From NCBI RefSeq assembly GCF_025460765.1, contig NZ_JAMWEG010000017.1:62001-126000 (forward strand): a DNA stretch of 64,000 nt, in the 5' to 3' direction. Shown piece by piece: positions 18,154 through 26,254 of this stretch. Made by a program: the position numbers and the translations under genes. Source of the DNA: Micromonospora sp. MA102 (GTDB lineage Bacteria > Actinomycetota > Actinomycetes > Mycobacteriales > Micromonosporaceae). Positions within the stretch are counted from its first letter, which is position 1. Each line of letters opens with the position of its first letter. The notes under the pieces were generated by a model, which searched no databases, was not told where the DNA came from, and saw only the letters and a program-made list of their open reading frames with translations.

Positions 18154-18202
18154 AGCAGTCATCCGATCATTGCCGGCCTGCCCGTGATTCATCGGATGAC
18201 CG
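18154..18202. promoter_or_regulatory. Operators 2 and 3, inverted pair of ATCCGAT motifs
   Basis: GCAGTCATCCGATCATTG (18156-18173) and, in opposite orientation, GATTCATCGGATGACCG (18186-18202) lie about 28 bases centre to centre. Both share the TCATCCGAT core with operators 1, 4 and 5. They are distant from either predicted promoter and may support looping or cooperative binding. Confidence 0.45.
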
Positions 18203-18225
18203 GGCGTGCCCCGCTGGCGGAAGCC

Positions 18226-18456
18226 GGCTGCCTACCCGACGCGGACGACAGTACGTCGCGGTCGACGGCCGTCGTCTTCTTCTGGGGTCGCGGACAGGCC
18301 GTCGGACGGCGGCGGCAGCCGGTGGACGTCCCCGTGCGGCATCACCGGTCGGATTCGCTTGTACCGCGCCATCAGGGGCGCCGGGCCTCGGCCAGCTCCT
18401 CGTCGGTCCGCTGCGGCAGGTTGCCGCCGATGGCCAGCACGCCGGCCATGGATGGG
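18226..18456 (-). pseudogene. C-terminal remnant of a GH36-type alpha-galactosidase
   Basis: From 18449 the minus strand reads MAGVLAIGGNLPQRTDEELA then EARRP; after a one-base shift it continues LMARYKRIRPVMPHGDVHRL and PPPSDGLSAT. This pattern (GVLGIGGNL...EELAEA..LxARYKxIRPVVQHG..YRL) is characteristic of the C-terminal part of GH36 alpha-galactosidases. No catalytic motif remains. The relic lies between operators 3 and 4, so the regulatory region appears to have been built over, or pushed apart by, a dead gene. Confidence 0.5.
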
Positions 18457-18513
18457 TATTCGACACCGGTCCAAACAGGCGAAGTAGCTCGAATCCGAGA
18501 AATGCCGTGCACT

Positions 18514-18534
18514 GGGCAGTCATCCGATCGATCC
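18514..18534. promoter_or_regulatory. Operator 4 of the fucose regulon
   Basis: GGCAGTCATCCGATCGATCC (18515-18534) repeats the GCAGTCATCCGATC string of operator 2 exactly in its first 14 bases. It lies about 35 bases upstream of the predicted -35 element of the transporter operon. Confidence 0.45.
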
Positions 18535-18563
18535 GGCGTTGGAGGACGGCTTTTCCGGGTTCA

Positions 18564-18599
18564 GGCGTTGACACTCCGCCGAAAGATCGGATGTACTGC
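18564..18599 (+). promoter_or_regulatory. Predicted promoter of the uptake/catabolic operon with overlapping operator 5
   Basis: TTGACA at 18568-18573 is followed after 18 bases by TGTACT (18592-18597). Operator 5, GATCGGATGTACTGC (18585-18599), overlaps the -10; its complement GCAGTACATCCGATC matches operators 2 and 4. The segment GGCGTTGACACTCCGCC (18564-18580) is nearly duplicated at 18605-18621 (15 of 17 identical), which may create a second weak -35. Confidence 0.5.
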
Positions 18600-18658
18600 G
18601 CTCCGGCGTTGACCCTTCGCCACTCCCACCACTGTCCGACCTCACGAGAGGTGGCTCA

Positions 18659-19948
18659 ATGCGGAACAAGCCCCGAGCATTCCGGGTGGCGGCCGCACTC
18701 GCGGCCGTCGTCGCCCTCAGCGCCTGCACGGTCGGTGACAAGTCGTCCACTGCGGACGGCAAGCAGGAGGTCACCTTCCTGACCTTCGAGACGCCGAACC
18801 TCACTCCCCAGTACTGGGATGCCGCGATCAAGCGGGTGACCGACAGGAATCCCGACATCACCGTCAAGAAGCTGGTGGCCCCGACCGCGGACGGTCGGAC
18901 GGCGTACGCCAAGCAGCTGCTGCAGTCGGGCCAGTTCCCGGACGTCATGATTGCGGTTTCCCCGGCGGGATTCGCCGAGGCCGGAAACCTCTACGCGTGG
19001 CAGCCGGACGAGCTGAAGGACTTCCTCTACCCGACGGCGAACCCGATCAACGGGAAGTACTACCAGCTGCCGGCCAACACCCAGACCATCCCGCCGATCT
19101 ACTACAACAAGAGGATGTTCGCCGACGCCGGCGTCACCTCGACCCCGAAGACCTGGGCTGAGCTGCTCGACGCGTCGGCGAAGCTGAAGGCGAAGGGGAT
19201 GACGCCGTTCGTCATCGGCGGTGGCAAGGACGGCTTCGCCTCGTCGATGATCCTGTCCGGTCTCGTGAGTGTGGACCTGTACGCGAAGACGCCGGACTGG
19301 CTGACCAAGCGACGGTCGGACCAGGCGAAGTTCGCCGACCCCGACTTCGAGAAGGCGCTCGGCAAGTTCGCCGACCTGGCCGCCAAGGGCTACCTCGACA
19401 AGTCGGCCGTCTCCCGGGATTACGCCGCCACGGAGCAGGCGTTCCTGGACGGCAAGGGTGCGATGTATCCGATGGGGAACTGGTTCGCGGCGAACGCCGA
19501 CACCAAAAAACCCGACTTCGAGATCGGCGTGTTCAACTTCCCGACCGAGGATGGCAAGGTCGTGGCGCCCGCCTACACCGGCGGCGGCATGATCGTCAGT
19601 GCGAAGGCGAAGAACGTCGACGCGGCGAAGAAGTTCGCGCTGGCGTTCCAGCTCGACAAGGAGCAACTCGACGCGTCCGTCAAGGCTGACGGTCTCTTCC
19701 CCGCGATCAAGGGCTACACGCTGCCCTCGGACGTGGGTCCGGTTTTCAAGGCGGGATACGCGCTCTACCAGCAGGCGCAGGCCCAGCAGGCCGTCGTGCA
19801 CGCATTCCGCTGGGAGACGGCCGACGACGGGCTGCTGCCCGGAATGGCCGACAAGGTCGACTCGGCCGCACAGGATCTGATCACGGGACGCAAGACGCCC
19901 GCTCAGGCCGCCGCCTTCCTCGACACGGAGTGGTCGAAGGCCGGCTGA
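18659..19948 (+). CDS. Sugar ABC transporter solute-binding lipoprotein
   Basis: A 429-residue extracellular binding protein (family 1). The signal peptide ends in a lipobox LSAC, with the lipidated cysteine at 23, so it is anchored outside the membrane. The body shows family features such as IPPIYYNKRMFADAGV and TWAELLDASAKLKAKG. ATG 18659 follows GAGAGGTGG. It heads the rightward operon from the predicted promoter at 18.57 kb, before two permeases and the L-fucose catabolic genes, so its ligand is probably L-fucose, a related L-sugar or a fucosylated oligosaccharide. No ATPase gene lies in the operon. Confidence 0.9.
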   Translation: MRNKPRAFRVAAALAAVVALSACTVGDKSSTADGKQEVTFLTFETPNLTPQYWDAAIKRVTDRNPDITVKKLVAPTADGRTAYAKQLLQSGQFPDVMIAVSPAGFAEAGNLYAWQPDELKDFLYPTANPINGKYYQLPANTQTIPPIYYNKRMFADAGVTSTPKTWAELLDASAKLKAKGMTPFVIGGGKDGFASSMILSGLVSVDLYAKTPDWLTKRRSDQAKFADPDFEKALGKFADLAAKGYLDKSAVSRDYAATEQAFLDGKGAMYPMGNWFAANADTKKPDFEIGVFNFPTEDGKVVAPAYTGGGMIVSAKAKNVDAAKKFALAFQLDKEQLDASVKADGLFPAIKGYTLPSDVGPVFKAGYALYQQAQAQQAVVHAFRWETADDGLLPGMADKVDSAAQDLITGRKTPAQAAAFLDTEWSKAG

Positions 19949-19968
19949 TCCGGCGACGCGTTTCGACC

Positions 19969-20000
19969 GGGTGTGGAGAGCGCGCTCGCTTTCCACACCC
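19969..20000 (+). terminator. Attenuating stem-loop between binding-protein and permease genes
   Basis: Arms GGGTGTGGA (19969-19977) and TCCACACCC (19992-20000) enclose a loop containing the palindrome GAGCGCGCTC. Hairpins here are common in sugar ABC operons and keep binding-protein mRNA in excess of permease mRNA. Confidence 0.55.
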
Positions 20001-20058
20001 CCTCGGTCGCACCGATGCAGGCGACGGTCGACCGGTAAGGATGGAAGGAGTAGGCGCA

Positions 20059-21006
20059 ATGGTTGCCCAGGTCGCTAGGCCTGCCACACGGCCCGCATCG
20101 GAGGAGACGACAAGAACCCGGCGACGACGCCCGTTGGGGCCGGCCCTCGGGCACTTCGCATCGTTCGCCGCCCCCGGGCTGCTGATCTACGCCTGCTTCG
20201 TCCTGGCGCCCATTCTGGTCAGCCTCGGCTACAGCCTGACCAACTACAACCCGTTCAACCCACCGACGAAGTACGTGGGACTGGAGAACTACCAGCTGTT
20301 GCTGCGCGACGACCAGTTCCTCACGGCGCTGCGGGTGACGACCATTCTCACCGTGATCGTGGTGATCGTGCCGAACGTGCTCGGGCTGGCGGTCGCGCTG
20401 CTGCTCGACCGGCACGGGTGGCTCTACAACGCCCTGCGCAGCGTCTTCTTCACCCCGGTCATCCTGAGCTCCGTGGTCGTGAGCGTCATCTGGTCGCGCC
20501 TGCTGGACAGCGACGGACCGCTCAACGAGATGCTGAGGGCCCTCGGGGTCGACCAGCCCCCCGGCTGGCTCTCCGATCCGGCCGTCGCCCTGTACTCGGT
20601 GGCGTCGATCATCAGCTGGCAGATGCTGGGCTTCTGTGTCGTGGTCTACCTCGCCGGCCTCCAGGGTGTGCCCGTCGAGCTGCAGGAGGCCGCGGCGATC
20701 GACGGCGCCGGCCCGGTCCGCCGGTTCCGCGCCGTCACCTGGCCGATGCTGGCGCCCGCCCTGACGGTCAACACCGTCGTCCTGCTGATCTCCGCGTTCA
20801 AGGCATACGACTACGTCAAGGTGATCACCAACGGCGGGCCGGGATCCGGCACCACCGCCACCATCGCCTTCAACGTGCTCCAGACCGGCTTCGACGCCAA
20901 CCACGGTGGATACGCCTCCGCCATGGCGATCCTGATGTTGCTCATCGTCGCGGTCGTGACCGCGATCGCGCTGAGGTTTCTGCAGCGCCGGGAGGTGGAC
21001 CTGTGA
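20059..21006 (+). CDS. Sugar ABC transporter permease, MalF/UgpA type
   Basis: A 315-residue inner-membrane permease with six predicted transmembrane helices. The EAA loop that contacts the ATPase is visible as ELQEAAAIDGAGPVRRFRAV (about 210-230). ATG 20059 is preceded by AAGGAG; longer in-frame starts read through the preceding hairpin and are rejected. Its stop overlaps the next permease start by four bases (GTGA), so the two half-permeases are translated together. Confidence 0.9.
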   Translation: MVAQVARPATRPASEETTRTRRRRPLGPALGHFASFAAPGLLIYACFVLAPILVSLGYSLTNYNPFNPPTKYVGLENYQLLLRDDQFLTALRVTTILTVIVVIVPNVLGLAVALLLDRHGWLYNALRSVFFTPVILSSVVVSVIWSRLLDSDGPLNEMLRALGVDQPPGWLSDPAVALYSVASIISWQMLGFCVVVYLAGLQGVPVELQEAAAIDGAGPVRRFRAVTWPMLAPALTVNTVVLLISAFKAYDYVKVITNGGPGSGTTATIAFNVLQTGFDANHGGYASAMAILMLLIVAVVTAIALRFLQRREVDL

Positions 21007-21833
21007 AACATGGCAAACCGTCGTTCCTGCGTCCCGGTGTCGCGATCACGCTCGCCGCGGTCTTCTTCGTGCCGCTGTACTTCGTCCTGGCGAACGTCTT
21101 CAAACGCGGCGACCTGATCGCCAAGCAACCCGCCCAGCTTCCGCTGCCGCCCACACTTGCCAACATCCAGGCGGTGCTCACCCGTCCGGACCGCCTGTTC
21201 TGGGTCAGCCTCACCAACAGCATCGTCGTCACCCTCCTGTCGGTGCTGGTGCTCATCGTGCTCTCCGCGATGCTCGGCCACTACCTCGCCCGCACCCGCA
21301 ATCGGTGGACCCGGGCACTGACCCTCCTCCTGCTGTGCGGGCTCATGATCCCTCCGCAGGTGATCCTCATACCGATCACCGACGTGCTGCGGTTCACCCA
21401 CCTGATGGCGACACTGCAGGGTCTGGTGCTGTTCAACGTCGGCTACTACGTACCGTTCGGCATCTTCGTCTTCATGGGCTTCATCCGCGCCGTACCGGTC
21501 GAACTCGAAGAGGCCGCGCGCATCGACGGTGCGAGCCGGATGCAGGTCTTCTGGCGCGTCGTCTTCCCGTTGCTGCGCCCCGCGACCGCGAGCGTCGTCA
21601 TCTTCCTCAGCGTGTGGATCTGGAACGACTTCATCAATCCGCTGATCATTCTCGGCCCGAGCCAGGGGACCACGATCACCACCGGCATCTACCGCTCGAT
21701 CGGGCAGTACCAGGCGGATTTCGGAAGCCTCTTCGCGCTGATGTTCCTGGCCACGCTGCCCGTGCTGATCTTCTACCTGGCTCTGCAACGACAGTTCGTC
21801 AAGGGCCTGACCGGAGGCGCCACCAAGGGGTAG
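21003..21833 (+). CDS. Sugar ABC transporter permease, MalG/UgpE type
   Basis: A 276-residue partner permease starting at GTG 21003 behind GGGAGGTGG. Six membrane helices are evident, and the EAA motif reads VELEEAARIDGASRMQVFWR. It pairs with the preceding permease and the lipoprotein in a CUT1-type importer. The ATPase is presumably a shared MsiK-like protein encoded elsewhere, as is common in actinomycetes. Confidence 0.9.
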   Translation: MKHGKPSFLRPGVAITLAAVFFVPLYFVLANVFKRGDLIAKQPAQLPLPPTLANIQAVLTRPDRLFWVSLTNSIVVTLLSVLVLIVLSAMLGHYLARTRNRWTRALTLLLLCGLMIPPQVILIPITDVLRFTHLMATLQGLVLFNVGYYVPFGIFVFMGFIRAVPVELEEAARIDGASRMQVFWRVVFPLLRPATASVVIFLSVWIWNDFINPLIILGPSQGTTITTGIYRSIGQYQADFGSLFALMFLATLPVLIFYLALQRQFVKGLTGGATKG

Positions 21834-21920
21834 CCGGGGCGCCGCAGCGCCGCGGCGCATTGACGTGAGCTGACAGAGAACGACGTATTGGATGTGCGAC
21901 ATGAATTCTGGGGGCGACGC

Positions 21921-22769
21921 ATGAGGCTCTTGCGGGTGGGCGCACCAGGACGGGAGCGCCCGGCACTGCTTGACGAGGCCGGGCGACTGCGTGACCTCAG
22001 CGGGTTGATCGACGACCTGGACGCATCGTTCCTCGCCACCCACGGCATCCGGCGGCTGGCGGAACTCCCGACGGCCGAGTTGCCGGTGCTCACCACCGGA
22101 GGACTGCGCATCGGACCACCGCTGCGACCCAACAAGATCGTCTGCATCGGCTTGAACTACCGGGACCACGCCGCCGAGACCGGTGCCCCGCTCCCGACCG
22201 AGCCGGTCGTCTTCCTGAAGGCCCCGGACACCGTGGTGGGGCCCGATGACACGGTTCTTGTTCCGCGTGGCAGCACGAAGACCGACTGGGAGGTCGAGCT
22301 CGCCGTCGTCATCGGACGCACCGCTCGCTACCTGTCCAGCCTCGACGAGGCGCTGGACTGCGTCGCCGGCTACGCCGTAGCCAACGACGTCTCCGAGCGG
22401 GAGTTCCAACTCGAGCGTGGCGGCCAGTGGGACAAGGGCAAGTCCTGTGAGACCTTCAACCCGCTCGGACCGTGGCTGGTCACCGCCGACGAGGTGCCCG
22501 ACCCGCAGGCCCTGAGGCTGCGGCTGTGGGTCAACGGTGACCTGCGGCAGGACGGCACCACCGCCGACATGGTCTTTCCGGTGGGGGAGATCATCCGCTA
22601 CCTGAGCCAGTTCATGGTGCTCCACCCGGGCGACGTGATCAACACCGGCACCCCGGCCGGAGTGGCACTGGGGCAACCCGAACCGAAGCCGTACCTGGTC
22701 GCGGGCGACGTCGTCGAGCTGGAGATCGACGGGCTGGGGCGCCAGCGCCAGGAGGTGGGGCAGGCATGA
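21921..22769 (+). CDS. FAH-family hydrolase, probable 2,4-diketo-3-deoxy-L-fuconate hydrolase
   Basis: A 282-residue FAH-fold hydrolase. Motifs are IVCIGLNYRDHAAETG (about 72-87), the metal ligands in DWEVELAVVIG, YAVANDVSERE and INTGTPAGVALG. In the non-phosphorylative L-fucose route an enzyme of this family cleaves 2,4-diketo-3-deoxy-L-fuconate to pyruvate and L-lactate, and the other pathway enzymes follow immediately. ATG 21921 lies behind GGGGGCG; a TTG 33 bases upstream adds residues with no support. Stop and next start overlap by four bases (ATGA). Confidence 0.85.
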   Translation: MRLLRVGAPGRERPALLDEAGRLRDLSGLIDDLDASFLATHGIRRLAELPTAELPVLTTGGLRIGPPLRPNKIVCIGLNYRDHAAETGAPLPTEPVVFLKAPDTVVGPDDTVLVPRGSTKTDWEVELAVVIGRTARYLSSLDEALDCVAGYAVANDVSEREFQLERGGQWDKGKSCETFNPLGPWLVTADEVPDPQALRLRLWVNGDLRQDGTTADMVFPVGEIIRYLSQFMVLHPGDVINTGTPAGVALGQPEPKPYLVAGDVVELEIDGLGRQRQEVGQA

Positions 22770-24148
22770 ACTTCACCGAGCTGGAGGTCCTCGACGTCCG
22801 CTTCCCGACCTCGCGGGAGTTGGACGGCTCCGACGCCATGAACCCCGACCCCGACTACTCGGCCGCCTACCTCGTGGTGCGCACCGACGAGGTGGACGGA
22901 CACGAGGGGCACGGCTTCGCCTTCACCATCGGCCGCGGCAACGAGGTGCAGGCGGCCGCGATCGCCTCGCTGCGGCCGTACCTCCTCGGCAGGTCGGTGG
23001 AGGCGGTCCTGGCCGACCTCGGCGGCCTCTGGCGCGAGCTCGTTCACGACTCGCAGCTGCGCTGGCTCGGCCCGGAGAAGGGCGTCATGCACATGGCGAT
23101 CTCCGCCGTGATCAACGCCCTGTGGGACCTGCGGGCCAAGCGGGAGGGGCTGCCGCTGTGGCAGCTGCTGAGCCGGCTGAGCCCTGAGGAGCTCGTCGAG
23201 CTGATCGACTTCCGCTATCTCACCGACGCCCTGACCCGCGACGAGGCGCTGCGGATCCTGCGCACCGCACAACCGGGACGCGCCGAGCGGGAGGAGTTGC
23301 TGCGACGCGAGGGGTTCCCGGCCTACACCACGTCGCCGGGCTGGCTGGGCTACGACGACGACAAACTGCGCCGCCTGTGCAAAGAAGCGGTGGCGGAGGG
23401 CTTCACCCAGATCAAGCTGAAGGTCGGCGCGGATCTGGCCGACGACATCCGGCGGATGGACATAGCCCGGCAGACCTGCGGGCCGGACATCCGCATCGCG
23501 GTCGACGCCAACCAGCGCTGGGACGTGCCGGAGGCGATCAGCTGGGTGCGTGAGCTAGCCCCGTTCGACCCGTACTGGATCGAGGAGCCGACCAGCCCGG
23601 ACGACGTCGTCGGGCACGCCGCGATCGCCCGCGGGGTGGCACCTATCCGGGTCGCGACGGGCGAACACGTCGCCAACCGGGTCGTCTTCAAGCAGCTGCT
23701 CCAGCTCGAGGCGATCTCCTACGTGCAGATCGACGCGGCTCGGGTCGCCGGGGTCAACGAGGTTCTCGCGATCCTGCTGCTGGCGGCGAAGTTCCGTGTG
23801 CCCGTGTGCCCGCACGCGGGCGGGGTGGGCCTCTGCGAGCTGGTCCAGCACCTGTCGATGTTCGACTTCGTCGCCGTGTCCGGCTCGATGCAGGACCGGG
23901 TCATCGAATACGTCGACCACCTGCACGAACATTTCGTCGATCCGGTGGTGGTTTCGCGTGGCCGCTACCTCGCCCCGACCGCACCGGGCTTCAGCGCCAC
24001 CATGCGGCCGGAGACGCTGGCCGAGTACGTCTTCCCGCACGGCCCGGTCTGGTCCGCCGCGGGCGCGCCCGGTCCGACGGTGAGTGGGAGCGGCGGCGGG
24101 CGGCACCGCGACGAGGACGACCGGACCGATGGTGAGGTGGAACGGTGA
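22766..24148 (+). CDS. Enolase-superfamily L-fuconate dehydratase
   Basis: A 460-residue enolase-superfamily enzyme of the mandelate racemase group. The catalytic set is visible: KLKVG (lysine pair about 217-219), metal ligands in DANQRW (about 246) and EEPTSP (about 272), then TGEH (about 298) and HAGGVG (about 349). The N-terminal VLDVRFPTSRELDGSDAMNP is characteristic of L-fuconate dehydratases. It removes water from L-fuconate to give 2-keto-3-deoxy-L-fuconate. The last 30 residues are a hydrophilic, glycine- and charge-rich tail not expected for the family. Overlaps flank it on both sides (ATGA, TGATG). Confidence 0.9.
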   Translation: MNFTELEVLDVRFPTSRELDGSDAMNPDPDYSAAYLVVRTDEVDGHEGHGFAFTIGRGNEVQAAAIASLRPYLLGRSVEAVLADLGGLWRELVHDSQLRWLGPEKGVMHMAISAVINALWDLRAKREGLPLWQLLSRLSPEELVELIDFRYLTDALTRDEALRILRTAQPGRAEREELLRREGFPAYTTSPGWLGYDDDKLRRLCKEAVAEGFTQIKLKVGADLADDIRRMDIARQTCGPDIRIAVDANQRWDVPEAISWVRELAPFDPYWIEEPTSPDDVVGHAAIARGVAPIRVATGEHVANRVVFKQLLQLEAISYVQIDAARVAGVNEVLAILLLAAKFRVPVCPHAGGVGLCELVQHLSMFDFVAVSGSMQDRVIEYVDHLHEHFVDPVVVSRGRYLAPTAPGFSATMRPETLAEYVFPHGPVWSAAGAPGPTVSGSGGGRHRDEDDRTDGEVER

Positions 24149-24921
24149 TGGGTGATCGAGGCGAGTTCACCGGGTTGAGGGCCCTGGTGACTGGCGGGGC
24201 GTCGGGCATCGGGCTGGCGACGGCGACCCTGCTGGCGAAGCGCGGCGCCGCCGTGGCCTGCCTGGACCTGCGCCCCGAGGCGGTGCCCGAGCCGCTGCTC
24301 GGTTTCGCGGCGGACGTCGCCGACGACCCCTCGGTGCGCGAGGCCGTGGCCGCCGCCGCCCAGGCGCTCGGCGGCATTGACGTGCTGGTGAACAACGCCG
24401 GCATCGGAGCCCGCGGCACGGTGGAGAGCAACCCGGACGACGAGTGGCACCGGGTGCTCGACGTGAACGTGGTCGGGATCGTCCGGGTGACCCGCGCCGC
24501 ACTGCCGCACCTGCGCGCGTCGTCCCAGGCGGCGATCGTCAACACCTGCTCCATCGCGGCGACCGCCGGCCTGCCGGACCGGGCGCTGTACAGCGCCAGC
24601 AAGGGGGCGGTGCAGTCGCTGACGTTGGCGATGGCGGCCGACCATCTGCGCGAGGGGATCCGGGTCAACTGCGTCAACCCCGGCACGGCGGACACGCCGT
24701 GGGTGCGGCGGCTGCTGGACGCGGCCGAGGACCCGACGGCGGAGCTGGCCGCGTTGCAGGCACGCCAGCCCCTCGGCCGGTTGGTCAGCGCGAACGAGGT
24801 GGCGGCGGCGGTCGCCTACCTTGCCAGCCCGCTCGCCGGGTCGACCACCGGCAGTGTCCTCGCCGTCGACGGCGGCATGCAGGGCCTGCGGCCGCGCCCC
24901 GCCGCGGACCGTCCTGACTGA
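24148..24921 (+). CDS. SDR-family oxidoreductase, probable 2-keto-3-deoxy-L-fuconate dehydrogenase
   Basis: A 257-residue classical short-chain dehydrogenase. It has the cofactor motif GGASGIG (about 17-23), NNAG, and the catalytic YSASK (about Tyr148, Lys152), plus a VDGGMQG C-terminal motif. The acidic residue in CLDLRPE favours NAD+. By position and analogy with known L-fucose clusters it should oxidise 2-keto-3-deoxy-L-fuconate at C4. Oxidation of L-fucose itself is an alternative, but an aldose dehydrogenase lies two genes on. ATG 24148 shares one base with the upstream stop. Confidence 0.85.
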   Translation: MGDRGEFTGLRALVTGGASGIGLATATLLAKRGAAVACLDLRPEAVPEPLLGFAADVADDPSVREAVAAAAQALGGIDVLVNNAGIGARGTVESNPDDEWHRVLDVNVVGIVRVTRAALPHLRASSQAAIVNTCSIAATAGLPDRALYSASKGAVQSLTLAMAADHLREGIRVNCVNPGTADTPWVRRLLDAAEDPTAELAALQARQPLGRLVSANEVAAAVAYLASPLAGSTTGSVLAVDGGMQGLRPRPAADRPD

Positions 24922-24935
24922 GGGAAGGAGCTGCC

Positions 24936-25247
24936 ATGCAACGGATAGCCCTGCACACCCGGCTCAAGCCGGGCAAGGAAGGCGAGTACGACACGGTGCA
25001 CCGGGTCATTCCCGCCGAGCTGGACAGCGCGCTGCGCGCGGCCGGGGTGCACTCGTGGCGGATCTGGCGGGACGGGCGCGACCTGTTCCATCTGGTCGAG
25101 GTCGAGGACTACCAGCGGATGCGACACGAGTTGCGGGATCATCCCGCGAACGTGCCCTGGCAGGCCCGGATGGCGGAGTTGCTGGAGGTCGAGGACGACT
25201 ACTCGGGTGCCGACTCGGGCCTGCGCCTCGTCTGGGAGCTGCCGTGA
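24936..25247 (+). CDS. L-rhamnose/L-fucose mutarotase family protein
   Basis: A 103-residue RhaM-like mutarotase that interconverts alpha and beta anomers so the dehydrogenase receives its preferred form. It starts MQRIALHTRLKPGKEGEYDT and carries the family pattern of an early conserved histidine, the RIWRDG strand and a C-terminal WELP. A strong AAGGAG precedes the ATG. The stop overlaps the next gene's GTG by four bases. Specificity for fucose rather than rhamnose is inferred from the operon. Confidence 0.85.
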   Translation: MQRIALHTRLKPGKEGEYDTVHRVIPAELDSALRAAGVHSWRIWRDGRDLFHLVEVEDYQRMRHELRDHPANVPWQARMAELLEVEDDYSGADSGLRLVWELP

Positions 25248-26254
25248 CCGTCGTCCGGTTGGGCCGGTCCGAGGTGACCGTGAGTCCGCAGGGTCTCGGC
25301 TGCGCCCAACTCGGCAATCTCTACACGGCGCTGAAAGACGCCGAGGCCGCGGACACCGTGGCGGCGGCGTGGGAATCCGGCATCCGGTACTTCGACACCG
25401 CACCCCACTACGGGCTCGGGCTCTCCGAGCGCCGGCTCGGCAACGCGCTACGCGGCCTGCCGCGACCCTCGTACACGGTCAGCACCAAGGTTGGTCGCCT
25501 GCTCCTGCCGGATCCCGCCGGAGCGGCGCGACGTGACCCGGCGGGCTTCCACGTGCCGGCCGACCACCGTCGGGTGTGGGACTTCAGCGCCGACGGGGTG
25601 CACCGTTCGCTGGAGGCGAGCCTGGTCCGGCTCGGCCTGGACCGGATCGACGTGGCGCTCATCCACGATCCGGAGAACCACCAGATCCAGGCACTCGAGC
25701 AGGCCTATCCGGCCCTGCACGACCTGCGGGCACAGGGTGTCGTCGGCGCGATCGGAGTCGGGTCGATGCAGTGGCAGGTGCTACACCGGTTCGTCACCGG
25801 GACCGAACTCGACGCCGTCATGGTTGCCGGCCGGTACACGCTGTTGGAGCAGCCCGCCCTAGACGCGCTGCTGCCGGAGTGCGCACAGCGCGGCGTCTCC
25901 GTACTCAACGCGGGCGTCTTCAACAGCGGCCTGCTCGCCGTCGACCGGCCACACACCGGGCTGCCCTACGACTACCACGCCGCGCCGGCCCCGATGGTCG
26001 ACCGGGTGCGGGCGATCGCCGCCATCTGCGCCCGGCACGGGACCTCGCTGCCGGCGGCGGCGCTCGCCTTCGCCGGCGCACACCCCGCGGTGGCGGCGGT
26101 GGTGGTCGGGGCGCACGACCCAGGGCAGGTGCGGCGGAACGCGGCGCTGCAGGCAGCCGCACCACCGCCGGCCGACTTCTGGTCCGAGCTGGTCGCCGAA
26201 GGGCTGCTGCGCCCGGATGCCCCGGTCCCGGTCCGTCCGTTGGGTAGGCCATGA
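25244..26254 (+). CDS. Aldo/keto reductase, probable L-fucose (D-threo-aldose) 1-dehydrogenase
   Basis: A 336-residue aldo/keto reductase barrel. The catalytic tetrad is visible: Asp and Tyr in FDTAPHYGLGLSERRLG (about 51 and 56), Lys in STKVG (about 82) and His in LIHDPE (about 140). This architecture matches D-threo-aldose 1-dehydrogenases, which oxidise L-fucose, L-galactose or D-arabinose to the 1,5-lactone. GTG 25244 overlaps the mutarotase stop; the frame is open far upstream but that is antisense-like extension through the mutarotase gene. Its own stop overlaps the lactonase start (ATGA). Confidence 0.85.
   Translation: MTVVRLGRSEVTVSPQGLGCAQLGNLYTALKDAEAADTVAAAWESGIRYFDTAPHYGLGLSERRLGNALRGLPRPSYTVSTKVGRLLLPDPAGAARRDPAGFHVPADHRRVWDFSADGVHRSLEASLVRLGLDRIDVALIHDPENHQIQALEQAYPALHDLRAQGVVGAIGVGSMQWQVLHRFVTGTELDAVMVAGRYTLLEQPALDALLPECAQRGVSVLNAGVFNSGLLAVDRPHTGLPYDYHAAPAPMVDRVRAIAAICARHGTSLPAAALAFAGAHPAVAAVVVGAHDPGQVRRNAALQAAAPPPADFWSELVAEGLLRPDAPVPVRPLGRP

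Noticed and set aside
14868..18782. A very long plus-strand open frame of about 1300 codons
   Set aside because: It runs antisense to the GH29-like gene, with valine/arginine/glycine-rich composition and no family motifs. The opposite strand encodes a clear secreted enzyme.
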